A stretch of 10,139 bases of DNA, taken from positions 1-10,139 of the forward strand of contig CAZJRB010000173.1 in the NCBI GenBank assembly GCA_964547995.1, given 5' to 3'. The DNA is from CAZJRB01 sp964547995. Lineage in GTDB: Bacteria; Planctomycetota; Planctomycetia; Pirellulales; Thermoguttaceae. Below the pieces are notes generated by a model. It saw only the letters and a program-made list of their open reading frames with translations, had not been told where the DNA came from and searched no databases. Position numbers and translations under genes: made by a program. The first letter of the stretch is position 1; each line of letters opens with the position of its first letter. This document shows, piece after piece, positions 1 to 5,797 of this stretch.

Positions 1-51
1 AGCGATCAATGTACGCGCCCATCTAAAAAAGCAAATTCGGCCATGACAGTG

Positions 52-99
52 CTTTGATTCCCTTTGATTCCCCGTCCCTACTTTTCTCCTATTTTCTCC
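52..99. repeat. Short tandem direct repeats downstream of the GIY-YIG-like gene
   Basis: Two 10-bp-period duplications lie side by side. CTTTGATTCC occurs at 52-61 and 62-71, and TTTTCTCC occurs at 82-89 and 92-99. Read on the minus strand, the second is the Shine-Dalgarno-like ATAGGAGAAAA (82-92). The same 11-mer forms the ribosome binding site of the gene at 108-323 (326-336), but no plausible ORF follows this downstream copy: the only nearby minus-strand ATG, at 42-44, gives 12 codons. Positions 1-107 otherwise hold nothing I can identify. Confidence 0.5.
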
Positions 100-103
100 C
101 GGC

Positions 104-148
104 ATGGTTACTGTATTGTTGAGGAAGTTACTGTATACCAGTAACCAT
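104..148. repeat. Inverted and direct repeats across the 3' end of the GIY-YIG-like gene
   Basis: ATGGTTACTG (104-113) and CAGTAACCAT (139-148) form a perfect 10-bp inverted repeat with a 25-nt loop spanning the stop codon of the minus-strand gene. GTTACTGTAT is also repeated directly at 107-116 and 127-136. The hairpin could protect or end the transcript, but no T-tract follows on the minus strand, so it is not a standard intrinsic terminator. Confidence 0.5.
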
Positions 149-323
149 AGCGCCATCCAGCACCGCCAGTGTCACCTTCATATCCCGGTTTTCCTACATA
201 TTTTTCTTCCCAAGCACGAGCTTCCGCCTCTATTGAAAACTGGGTTTGCTTCCAATCAGCAGGATTGCCGTGTTCTTGTTTTCTTCTGTCTGGATCATCT
301 GTTAGGCCTACATACCAGCTCAT
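108..323 (-). CDS. Mini GIY-YIG-like protein, 71 aa
   Basis: The protein opens MSWYVGLTDDPDRRKQEH, which resembles the second conserved segment of GIY-YIG nuclease folds (YVG, then a paired Arg about eight residues on, then a Glu/His pair). An aromatic and Glu-bearing middle (around residues 24-40) and a Gly-rich end (GDTGGAGWRYGYWYT, about 50-64) follow. The first GIY strand is missing and the length is well below the roughly 90-residue catalytic domain, so nuclease activity is uncertain. Short stand-alone proteins of this type are known as conserved hypotheticals (from memory). The start is supported by AGGAGA at 329-334, five bases before the ATG, and by a promoter at 413-441. It appears monocistronic. 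Its base composition is clearly more AT-rich than the rest of the window, which suggests recent acquisition. Confidence 0.75.
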   Translation of the reverse strand: MSWYVGLTDDPDRRKQEHGNPADWKQTQFSIEAEARAWEEKYVGKPGYEGDTGGAGWRYGYWYTVTSSTIQ

Positions 324-412
324 TGTTTTCTCCTATATTATTCTTTCTGCCGAACTTGTTATTCTACCTAAAATCTCCGTTTGCCGGGAATCGGTGTGGG
401 AGAATGGAAAGT

Positions 413-441
413 AGAATAGCTCGATTTGGTGGCGCCGTCAA
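413..441 (-). promoter_or_regulatory. Sigma-70-type promoter for the GIY-YIG-like gene
   Basis: On the minus strand, TTGACG (plus 436-441) and TATTCT (plus 413-418) are separated by 17 bases. Each box matches five of six consensus positions. The predicted start near 406 gives an 83-base leader ending at the good Shine-Dalgarno of the gene at 108-323. Confidence 0.7.
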
Positions 442-564
442 GCGTTCGAGTCCAGGTTCTCGCGAAATCCTGCCCGGCGGTCGGCGTCGTGTCGCGGTGG
501 CAGCCCCAGTCTCCAAACCGACCGGATTCGTACGAGGGAGGCCTGCCGCTGCACCCCAAAAGGG

Positions 565-700
565 TCCGCGGCGAGTAGGTTTCCACCCGCGGGTCGGGGT
601 CGGTGACGAGGGGGTTTTGTGCCCAAAGGGGTAAGTGGCGCACCCCTTTCGCCGAAACCCTACTCGTGGCGCACCCCCTTGGCGGTCTCCGCACATAAGT
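565..700 (-). other. Repeat-rich, potentially structured intergenic stretch (possible small RNA)
   Basis: No convincing gene covers 442-700. Instead there is nested symmetry. CGAGTAGGTTT (572-582) pairs with AAACCCTACTCG (655-666) with one bulged base. Inside that lie an 8-bp hairpin (625-632 with 642-649, 9-nt loop) and a 10-bp perfect palindrome, ACCCGCGGGT (585-594). GTGGCGCACCCC occurs twice, at 635-646 and 666-677, with a 31-bp period. A near-consensus minus-strand promoter at 708-736 points into this stretch. The reading could be a promoter-driven structured RNA, a decayed interspersed repeat, or a leader. A 110-codon minus-strand ORF starts at 696, but it is Arg/Pro-rich and looks non-coding. 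No function is assigned. Confidence 0.35.
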
Positions 701-707
701 GAACGCT

Positions 708-736
708 AGTATATTATATTTCGCCGCCCGTGTCAA
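708..736 (-). promoter_or_regulatory. Near-consensus sigma-70-type promoter facing the structured stretch
   Basis: On the minus strand, TTGACA (plus 731-736) is a perfect -35 box. It is followed after exactly 17 bases by TATACT (plus 708-713), five of six -10 positions. Transcription would start near 701 and run toward lower coordinates through 565-700 and perhaps into the gene at 108-323. No recognisable gene lies immediately downstream, which makes the quality of this promoter notable. Confidence 0.7.
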
Positions 737-936
737 GGGCTTTTTTAGGCCACCCCGGAAAGTCGCGCCGCAAGCCCTGCTTTGCCAACAACTTGCGCCG
801 CCGAAAAAATCCCCGCCGTCAAGCCCGCCTTGCAAAGAAATTCCCGAAAAATCGTCGACCGGCCAAAAAACGCGGCCGGCGCACGATCCAGCGAATTGCC
901 TTTGCTACCCCGGGGGACGCCGAACAAAGAAGAAAT
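737..936. other. Non-coding stretch with A/T runs and one hairpin
   Basis: No gene can be supported here. The stretch is GC-rich but broken by runs of five or six A or T. It contains one perfect hairpin, CCGGCC (859-864) with GGCCGG (874-879), whose 9-nt loop carries six A residues. A plus-strand ORF across it encodes an extremely basic, low-complexity chain without a ribosome binding site and is treated as chance. Confidence 0.5.
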
Positions 937-1010
937 CCGGCCGCAGAAATAGAGCATCGACAGGGAAGGCTTGCGGGTTCCGCTCGCTGCCGGTTGTGAG
1001 TTGTTTTCTC
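937..1010 (-). pseudogene. Decayed 74-bp fragment of a BNR-4 gene with an internal deletion
   Basis: Positions 939-976 match 2740-2777 at about 36 of 38 bases, and 977-1010 match 2846-2879 at about 31 of 34. Both blocks are in the same order and orientation as the intact BNR-4 gene. The 68 bases between the source blocks (2778-2845) are missing, so the reading frame is broken: the segment equivalent to KQLTTGSERN is joined out of frame to the one equivalent to KPSLSMLYFC. There is no start, stop or flanking homology. The fragment ends six bases before the -35 box of the next promoter. It is best read as the remnant of a duplicated or paralogous BNR-4 gene. Confidence 0.8.
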
Positions 1011-1015
1011 AATCA

Positions 1016-1044
1016 TTGACTTGCCGTTGAGGACGGTCTATCAT
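1016..1044 (+). promoter_or_regulatory. Sigma-70-type promoter for the LRR lipoprotein
   Basis: TTGACT (1016-1021) and TATCAT (1039-1044) are separated by 17 bases, with five and four consensus matches respectively. The predicted start near 1051 gives a leader of about 36 bases. It also argues against the upstream in-frame TTG at 1021 as a start codon, because that codon overlaps the -35 box. Confidence 0.65.
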
Positions 1045-1086
1045 CCGGAAGGAGAGACCAACGACGCAACAAGGAAATCGACCTCT

Positions 1087-1914
1087 ATGAAACACGTCCT
1101 GTGCAAATCGCTTCTGGCGGCGGTCCTGATAACGGCCGGAGGTTGCCGCGGCGGTGACGCCGACAAGAAAGCCGTCCCCCCCGAGCCGAAGGGCGAACCC
1201 GCCACGTCCGGTGCGAACGCCGCCGCGGAGACGCCGGCAGCCGATCCGCCCGCCGAAAACAGCGCCGCGAAGCTGGAGAAGCTGGGCGTCCGGTTGGAAC
1301 GCGACTACCAGGGTGTGGTCCGAGAGGCGGTGGCGGTCGGGCTGAAGATCACCGATGCGGAGCTAAAACACCTTTCCGGGCTGAGGGAGCTGGAGTCGCT
1401 GGAGATCGGCAACTGCCCGATCACCGACGCCGGCCTGGCCAGGCTCGACGGCCTCACCAGCCTGCAAACCCTGTACCTGCACGACGTTCCCGTTACGGAC
1501 GCCGGCCTGGCGCACCTTCAAGGACTGACGCAACTGACGGTGCTCACGATGCAAAACACGGAAATCACCGGCACGGGACTGATCCACCTGAAGCCGCTGG
1601 CCGACCTGGAGGTGCTCAACCTCAGCCGGAATCCCGTCGGCGACGACGCCTTGAAGAACATCGAGGGACTGGCTAAACTCAACACCCTGGGTCTGGAGAA
1701 CACCGAGGTCACCGACGCCGGCCTGATACACTTCAAGACGCTTACGAAGCTCCGCGTCTTGAACCTCAACGGTTGTGCAATTACCGACCCCGGCCTGACG
1801 AACCTCCCGGGCCTGAGCGAGCTCAGGATGCTCCACGTCAAGGACACGAAGGTCACCAAGGACGCCGTGAAGAAGTTGCGCAAGAAGATGAAGGGACTGG
1901 CGGTGTACTACTGA
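1087..1914 (+). CDS. Leucine-rich-repeat lipoprotein, 275 aa
   Basis: The ATG at 1087 is chosen because AAGGAA (1071-1076) precedes it and because it opens directly onto a lipoprotein signal: a basic end, a hydrophobic core and a lipobox ending AGGC with Cys20 as the lipidated residue. A Pro/Ala/Glu-rich tether (about residues 21-60) follows. Seven 24-residue leucine-rich repeats (88-255) have the pattern ITDAGLxxLxxLxxLxxLxLxxTx, and a basic C-terminal cap covers 256-275. The repeats read as a short curved solenoid held on the outside of a membrane, presumably for protein binding; the partner is unknown. The methyltransferase gene starts 71 bp downstream with no visible terminator between, so the two may be co-transcribed. 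Such LRR lipoproteins are common in planctomycetes (from memory). Confidence 0.9.
   Translation: MKHVLCKSLLAAVLITAGGCRGGDADKKAVPPEPKGEPATSGANAAAETPAADPPAENSAAKLEKLGVRLERDYQGVVREAVAVGLKITDAELKHLSGLRELESLEIGNCPITDAGLARLDGLTSLQTLYLHDVPVTDAGLAHLQGLTQLTVLTMQNTEITGTGLIHLKPLADLEVLNLSRNPVGDDALKNIEGLAKLNTLGLENTEVTDAGLIHFKTLTKLRVLNLNGCAITDPGLTNLPGLSELRMLHVKDTKVTKDAVKKLRKKMKGLAVYY
1348..1851 (+). repeat. Seven tandem 72-bp leucine-rich-repeat units
   Basis: These units encode residues 88-255 of the LRR lipoprotein in seven uninterrupted 24-residue units. At protein level they are well conserved at the hydrophobic positions. At DNA level they have diverged enough that slippage between units is unlikely to be frequent. 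Confidence 0.8.
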
Positions 1915-1985
1915 GCGGCGCCAAGACAACAATCACACCCTCCATGGATACCCGGCAAGTCTTTTAATATCGAGGAGAATACTCC

Positions 1986-2627
1986 ATGTGCCGCATTCTT
2001 CCGCTTGTGTCGGTCTTGCTGAGTTTTGCGACGGTTCTGCCTTGCGGTCTGCCGGCCGCCGAGAGCGAGACGCCGAACGTGGTCTACGTATCGACGCCCC
2101 ATGACGTGGTGGCCAGGATGCTCCAGATGGCGAAGGTCACCAAGGACGACGTGGTTTACGACCTGGGTTGCGGCGACGGCCGGATCGTGGTCACCGCGGC
2201 CAAGAAGTACGGCTGCAAGGCCGTCGGCTACGACATCAAGCAGGAACGGGTGGAGGAGTCGCTGCGGAACGTGAAAAAGGCCCGCGTCGAAAAACTGGTT
2301 TCAATCCAGCGGAAGAACATCTTCAAGCTGGACCTGAGTCCGGCCAGCGTAGTAACGCTTTACCTGCTTCCCGAGCTGAACGTGGAGCTGATCCCGCAGT
2401 TGGCGAAGCTCAAGCCCGGCTCGCGGGTTGTCTCGCACGACTTCGACATGCAGGGCATCACGCCGGACAAGGTGGTCACCTTGCGTTCGAAAGAGGACAA
2501 CGTGGAGCACACCATCTACCTTTGGACCACGCCGCTGAAGAAGGCGAAGCCGAGCAAAGATCTTCTCGACATGGCCGTGCCCTTCCCCCCGCTGCCGGCG
2601 GAACCCGTCCCAAACGGCAGTCCCTGA
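1986..2627 (+). CDS. Exported or membrane-anchored class I SAM-dependent methyltransferase, FAM173-like, 213 aa
   Basis: A hydrophobic N-terminus (about residues 4-25, ending PAA-ES) looks like a signal peptide or an uncleaved anchor. The mature part is a Rossmann-type methyltransferase: DLGCGDGR (59-66) is the SAM-binding glycine motif, the acidic residue in GYDI (81-84) would bind the ribose, and LYLLPEL (125-131) and SHDFDM (150-155) sit where later strands are expected. The arrangement (TPHDVV..ML lead-in, DLGCGDGR, TLYLLPELN, SRVVSHDF) resembles the FAM173/ATPSCKMT-like group, whose animal members are membrane-anchored lysine methyltransferases; that assignment is from memory. The start has a strong AGGAGA (1973-1978) seven bases upstream. 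The gene converges on the BNR-4 gene with 38 bp between their stop codons and no clear terminator. The substrate is unknown. Confidence 0.85.
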   Translation: MCRILPLVSVLLSFATVLPCGLPAAESETPNVVYVSTPHDVVARMLQMAKVTKDDVVYDLGCGDGRIVVTAAKKYGCKAVGYDIKQERVEESLRNVKKARVEKLVSIQRKNIFKLDLSPASVVTLYLLPELNVELIPQLAKLKPGSRVVSHDFDMQGITPDKVVTLRSKEDNVEHTIYLWTTPLKKAKPSKDLLDMAVPFPPLPAEPVPNGSP

Positions 2628-2665
2628 TCCAAGAGTCTCGAACGACGGTCCGCCCCGCAGACGGA

Positions 2666-4117
2666 TCACCTGGGCAGCAACTCCGGCGAGACCTTCGCCG
2701 AGTTCATCTCGCGCGGCAAGGCCCGGACGTTTCCCTCCCGGTCGCAGAAATAGAGCATCGACAGGGAGGGCTTGCGGCCGTGGCCGTCGGCCCAGAGGGC
2801 GAAGAAGTCGGGGTGGGCATTGACGGGGCGCCGGGCGTAGGTGTGGTTCCGCTCGCTGCCGGTCGTGAGTTGCTTTGTCTTCTTCCAGGTTTTGCCCTGG
2901 TCTTTGCTGGTCCACAGGGCCATCTCGCCGCCGGGGTTGTAGGGCTGCGGGCCGGTCTCGGTCGGGCCGACGATCCGCCACGTGCCGCCGTCGTCGATCC
3001 ACAACGAGCCCATGTCGTAGTTGTTGTCGGAGGTTGTCACCGGGCGGATTTCCCACTTCTTGTTCATGTGATCCCAGCGGGCAGTGGTCCAGGTGCGCGG
3101 GTCGTTCCTCGGGCCGGACTGGTAGCCCTTGCTGGTGATGTAGAGGATGACCGGCCGGTCGTCTTTGTCGTAGCGGATGTCTTTCAAGTAGACGAGGAGA
3201 CCTTCCGACAGGTAGTCGTGGACCAACGCGGCGTTGTCGGGTTTCTTCAGCGGCAGGCTAAGCGGCTTGCCGTCGACGGTCTGCCACGAGCGGCCGAAGT
3301 CGGGCGTTTGGACGTAGTAGAGGTTGGTTCGCCAGTTGAGCCCCTTGGGATTCGGGTGGTAGTTGAAGGCGGCCCCCGCCCGGCGTCGGCCGGCGGCGCT
3401 GATCTGGTAGTGCCCCTTGCCGATGGCGGCCAGCCGCTGCCACTGGCTCCACCGGACGCCGTCGGGGCTCGTCATGCAGCAGATCGTCCGTGCAACCGGG
3501 TAGTTATAGCGTGTGAAGAAGGCGATGAACCCCCGGCCGGGCACGTGCCACGGCTGCATGTACGAGAAGTTGGTGATCGGCACCCGCCGGTCGCCTTCGA
3601 GGCGCGTGGCCTTGACCAGCTCGAACTCGTCGATGCCGTACGGCCGCTTGCTTCGGTGGATGTACGACGGCCGGCTGGTGCCGTGGGAGGTCGAGAAGAT
3701 CCAGATATGGCCTTTGCCGTCTACCGAGATCACCGGGTTGTCGTGGGCGTCGCTGGTTTTCTTGTCGAGCAGGATCGTCGGCCGCGGCACGGTCTTCGTC
3801 TTGTGGTCGAAGCAGGAGACCATGTGCAAAAGCCGGCGATTGCTGTCTTTGGTCGTCCCGCCGAAGCAAAAGAAGGTCTTGCCGGCTTCCTTGCAATAGA
3901 CGGCAAAGGGCTTGTGCTTTGCGCAGTAGGTGCCCAGCCCGCCGCTGTACTTGTAGACATATTCGTCGCCCGAGGGCTGGTTCATGTACCAGATGCCGCG
4001 GTATCCGTCGTCTTTGCGGTTGAGCGCCGGCGGGGAAGCTGCGGGTTCGGCGGCGTCGAGGGACGCAGCCAGAACGAATACCGGCAGAATGGCGTACGGA
4101 ACGATCGAGACTTTCAT
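2666..4117 (-). CDS. Secreted BNR-4 family protein (sialidase-like beta-propeller), 483 aa
   Basis: A signal peptide covers about residues 1-23 (cleavage near LDAA). The mature protein starts with DGYRGIWYMNQ (37-47) and carries HDNPVISVDGKGHIWIF (125-141), characteristic of BNR repeat-containing family 4. Asp-box-like turns are visible at SPDGVRWSQW (217-226), TPDFGRSWQT (271-280) and, nearly canonical, SKDQGKTWKK (404-413), as expected for a beta-propeller. Some BNR-4 proteins are polysaccharide lyases (ulvan lyase types PL24/25) and others are of unknown function; sequence reading alone cannot separate these. The likely role is carbohydrate binding or breakdown in the periplasm or outside the cell. 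The start has no good ribosome binding site, but the gene follows the ARPP-1 gene by only 44 bp and may depend on its transcript. A decayed partial copy lies at 937-1010. Confidence 0.85.
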   Translation of the reverse strand: MKVSIVPYAILPVFVLAASLDAAEPAASPPALNRKDDGYRGIWYMNQPSGDEYVYKYSGGLGTYCAKHKPFAVYCKEAGKTFFCFGGTTKDSNRRLLHMVSCFDHKTKTVPRPTILLDKKTSDAHDNPVISVDGKGHIWIFSTSHGTSRPSYIHRSKRPYGIDEFELVKATRLEGDRRVPITNFSYMQPWHVPGRGFIAFFTRYNYPVARTICCMTSPDGVRWSQWQRLAAIGKGHYQISAAGRRRAGAAFNYHPNPKGLNWRTNLYYVQTPDFGRSWQTVDGKPLSLPLKKPDNAALVHDYLSEGLLVYLKDIRYDKDDRPVILYITSKGYQSGPRNDPRTWTTARWDHMNKKWEIRPVTTSDNNYDMGSLWIDDGGTWRIVGPTETGPQPYNPGGEMALWTSKDQGKTWKKTKQLTTGSERNHTYARRPVNAHPDFFALWADGHGRKPSLSMLYFCDREGNVRALPREMNSAKVSPELLPR

Positions 4118-4132
4118 GGTGCGGTTACGTTG

Positions 4133-4153
4133 CCATCACAAGATACCATCACA
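4133..4153. repeat. Paired CCATCACA direct repeat before the BNR-4 start
   Basis: CCATCACA occurs at 4133-4140 and again at 4146-4153, 13 bp apart, in the short gap between the ARPP-1 stop and the BNR-4 ATG. It could be a binding site for a regulator or simply chance. It occupies the place where a Shine-Dalgarno sequence would be expected and is not seen. Confidence 0.3.
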
Positions 4154-4161
4154 GAATCCGG

Positions 4162-5613
4162 CTATTTCGCAAAGGCGGACGTATGAACGCGGCCGCCGGA
4201 CGGGGCCGCCTCGGGCGCCGCAAAGGGATCCTCTGCTGCGGGAGCAGCACAGGCATCCGCCTCGACGCCGGCGTCGTCACAACAGGCGGCGGCGCCCCCG
4301 TATGCGGAAAAACTCACAACCTCCTCGGTTTCGCGGGTCGTCACAACCAGCCCGTGCGAATCGGTTTGCTTCTCGACGTTGGCTTGCAGCGCCTCGTCGA
4401 GGAACTCCTTGGCGTCCTCCAGCGAGCAGACTTTCTCGGCCTCTTCGGCCGAGGCCGCGTTGGCGGCGTTGGCAGCGTCCAAGGCATAGCTCTTCAGCAG
4501 CTTCGGCCAGAGCTTGCGGAACAGGGGCGTGGATTGGAAGACATCGGCGGCGAGCACCTTGCCGTTGACCGCGACAATCACACCGACGACCTGCTTCTGC
4601 TCGGCCAGGGGCCGGCAAGTGTCAATGAACTTGTCCAGCTTCTCGACGGCATCTTTGTCGGCGTAGTTGAACGTGAAGGCACTGGTCGCATTCTGGACGC
4701 CGGCAGCGGCGTTGGCGGCCTCGACGTCGTTCCAGACGGCATACTGCCCTTTGCCCGACTGAACCGTGTACCGGCTGTACTGGTTGAGGCTTCCGGCGCC
4801 GGCGACGAATTTGCCGGCATTGGCTTCTGCGGCAAGTTTCTCGACGGTTTCCTCGTCCATGTCCGCACTCATCAGACACGCCAGCATGGGCGCTTGTGTG
4901 CTCGGGGCCCGGCCCTGCCAGCGGCCCTGCTCGACGCAGTAGACGTTGACGGGCACCGGTTTCTTGTCGGCCATGACAATCGTTTCGTCGGCAATGACGC
5001 GATCCTGCTTGCCGCCGTAGATGATCTCGCCGGGCATAAGGTACAGCGGCCTGTCGGACCGGTTCAGCACCATGATCCGGTTGACATCCCCGTCGACTTC
5101 CTGCGCGGCCGGCTGTTGCCCTGGAACGGCAAAGGGGTCCTCCGCCGGCAACTCGACAATTTGTTGCGGGTCTTCCGGCTCCGGCGGCTCGGCGACAGGG
5201 TCTTCCGGGGCGGCCTCGTCCGGTGAATCGGCAACTTGCTGCGGTTCTTCCGGTTCGGCCGCGTCCGGTGCGTCCGGCGGGTTTGCTTCAATGTCGGCGC
5301 CAACTTCATAGACTTCGATGGTTTTCGCTTTCAGTCCCTCGTCCAGCGTGATGTACAGGTCTTCGTTCACCGGCACTTTCGACGAGACGGGAAAGATCAT
5401 GAGGTTCTCGTGACGGATCGGCGTGCCAATGACAAGATCGTCCAATTCCGCCGGAGCTGCCTCGCCCGAACGATCTTCTTCTCGTGCTTGTTCGACGGTC
5501 GCCGGCGGCGCCTGTTCCTTCTTAGCCGGCTGGGAACCGCTCTTGCCGGCTGGTCGACTGCAACCGCCGGCCGCCAGACAGACGACAAATGAGAGTATGA
5601 AAAGGCGTTGCAC
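4162..5613 (-). CDS. ARPP-1-domain lipoprotein with an acidic Pro-rich insertion, 483 aa
   Basis: The start is taken as GTG at 5611-5613 because AAGGAG lies seven bases upstream and it opens directly onto a lipoprotein signal (lipobox AAGGC, Cys18 lipidated). The longer in-frame ATG at 5685 would bury this signal. The core matches the ARPP-1 (DUF6569) domain: IGTPIRHENLMIFPV (62-76), YITLDEGLKAKTIEVYEV (87-104), PLYLMPGEIIYGGKQDR (189-205), CVEQGRW (226-232) and a C-terminal half through DVFQSTPLFRKLWPKLL (357-373). ARPP-1 takes its name from association with ADP-ribosylglycohydrolase and rhodanese/phosphatase genes; its biochemical function is not known to me. A Pro/Glu/Asp/Ala-rich stretch (about 108-175) interrupts the domain between two predicted strands. 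AEDPFAxP occurs both there (157-164) and in the Cys-bearing C-terminal tail (460-467). The BNR-4 gene follows 44 bp downstream. Confidence 0.85.
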   Translation of the reverse strand: MQRLFILSFVVCLAAGGCSRPAGKSGSQPAKKEQAPPATVEQAREEDRSGEAAPAELDDLVIGTPIRHENLMIFPVSSKVPVNEDLYITLDEGLKAKTIEVYEVGADIEANPPDAPDAAEPEEPQQVADSPDEAAPEDPVAEPPEPEDPQQIVELPAEDPFAVPGQQPAAQEVDGDVNRIMVLNRSDRPLYLMPGEIIYGGKQDRVIADETIVMADKKPVPVNVYCVEQGRWQGRAPSTQAPMLACLMSADMDEETVEKLAAEANAGKFVAGAGSLNQYSRYTVQSGKGQYAVWNDVEAANAAAGVQNATSAFTFNYADKDAVEKLDKFIDTCRPLAEQKQVVGVIVAVNGKVLAADVFQSTPLFRKLWPKLLKSYALDAANAANAASAEEAEKVCSLEDAKEFLDEALQANVEKQTDSHGLVVTTRETEEVVSFSAYGGAAACCDDAGVEADACAAPAAEDPFAAPEAAPSGGRVHTSAFAK

Positions 5614-5735
5614 GGAACTGCTCCTTCTGTGGGGTTGACAAAGAGGTTTCGCGTTCGGAAAGACAATCTGAGAAAAACGGAGCACCTTGTACTACGAACG
5701 GCCGCTTGCAATGGTTCGTCTGCAGAGCGGCTCAT

Positions 5736-5768
5736 TATTCCCGGTGTCCGTATTCCCGGTGTCCGTAT
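5736..5768. repeat. Perfect tandem duplication of a 15-bp unit
   Basis: TATTCCCGGTGTCCG occurs at 5736-5750 and 5751-5765 with no mismatch, followed by the first three bases of a third copy. It lies in the 184-bp gap between the NRDE stop and the ARPP-1 start. That gap would have to hold any promoter of the ARPP-1/BNR-4 pair, but I could not identify convincing promoter boxes in it. Confidence 0.75.
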
Positions 5769-5797
5769 GGCGTTCTCTACTTCCCTCTTCCCTCTCG

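Noticed and set aside
1..57. Open plus-strand frame from the window edge ending in TGA at 55-57, a possible C-terminus of an upstream gene.
   Set aside because: Only 18 codons are visible, another frame (stop at 44-46) is also open from the edge, and neither resembles a family I know.
440..475. tRNA-like stretch with GTTCGAGTCC resembling a T-arm.
   Set aside because: The flanking bases do not form a T-stem, and no acceptor or anticodon arm can be drawn.
2628..2665. Bidirectional terminator between the convergent methyltransferase and BNR-4 genes.
   Set aside because: Only a 6-bp symmetry (TGATCC at 2625-2630, GGATCA at 2663-2668) is present, with no strong stem or T-tract.
2168..4186. Long plus-strand ORF (672 codons) opposite the BNR-4 gene.
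   Set aside because: It is the antisense shadow of a GC-rich gene with strong third-position bias; the minus-strand protein has a signal peptide, Asp boxes and a recognisable family.
4183..5226. Plus-strand ORF (347 codons) opposite the ARPP-1 gene.
   Set aside because: Antisense shadow; the minus-strand product has a lipobox, a ribosome binding site and conserved ARPP-1 motifs.
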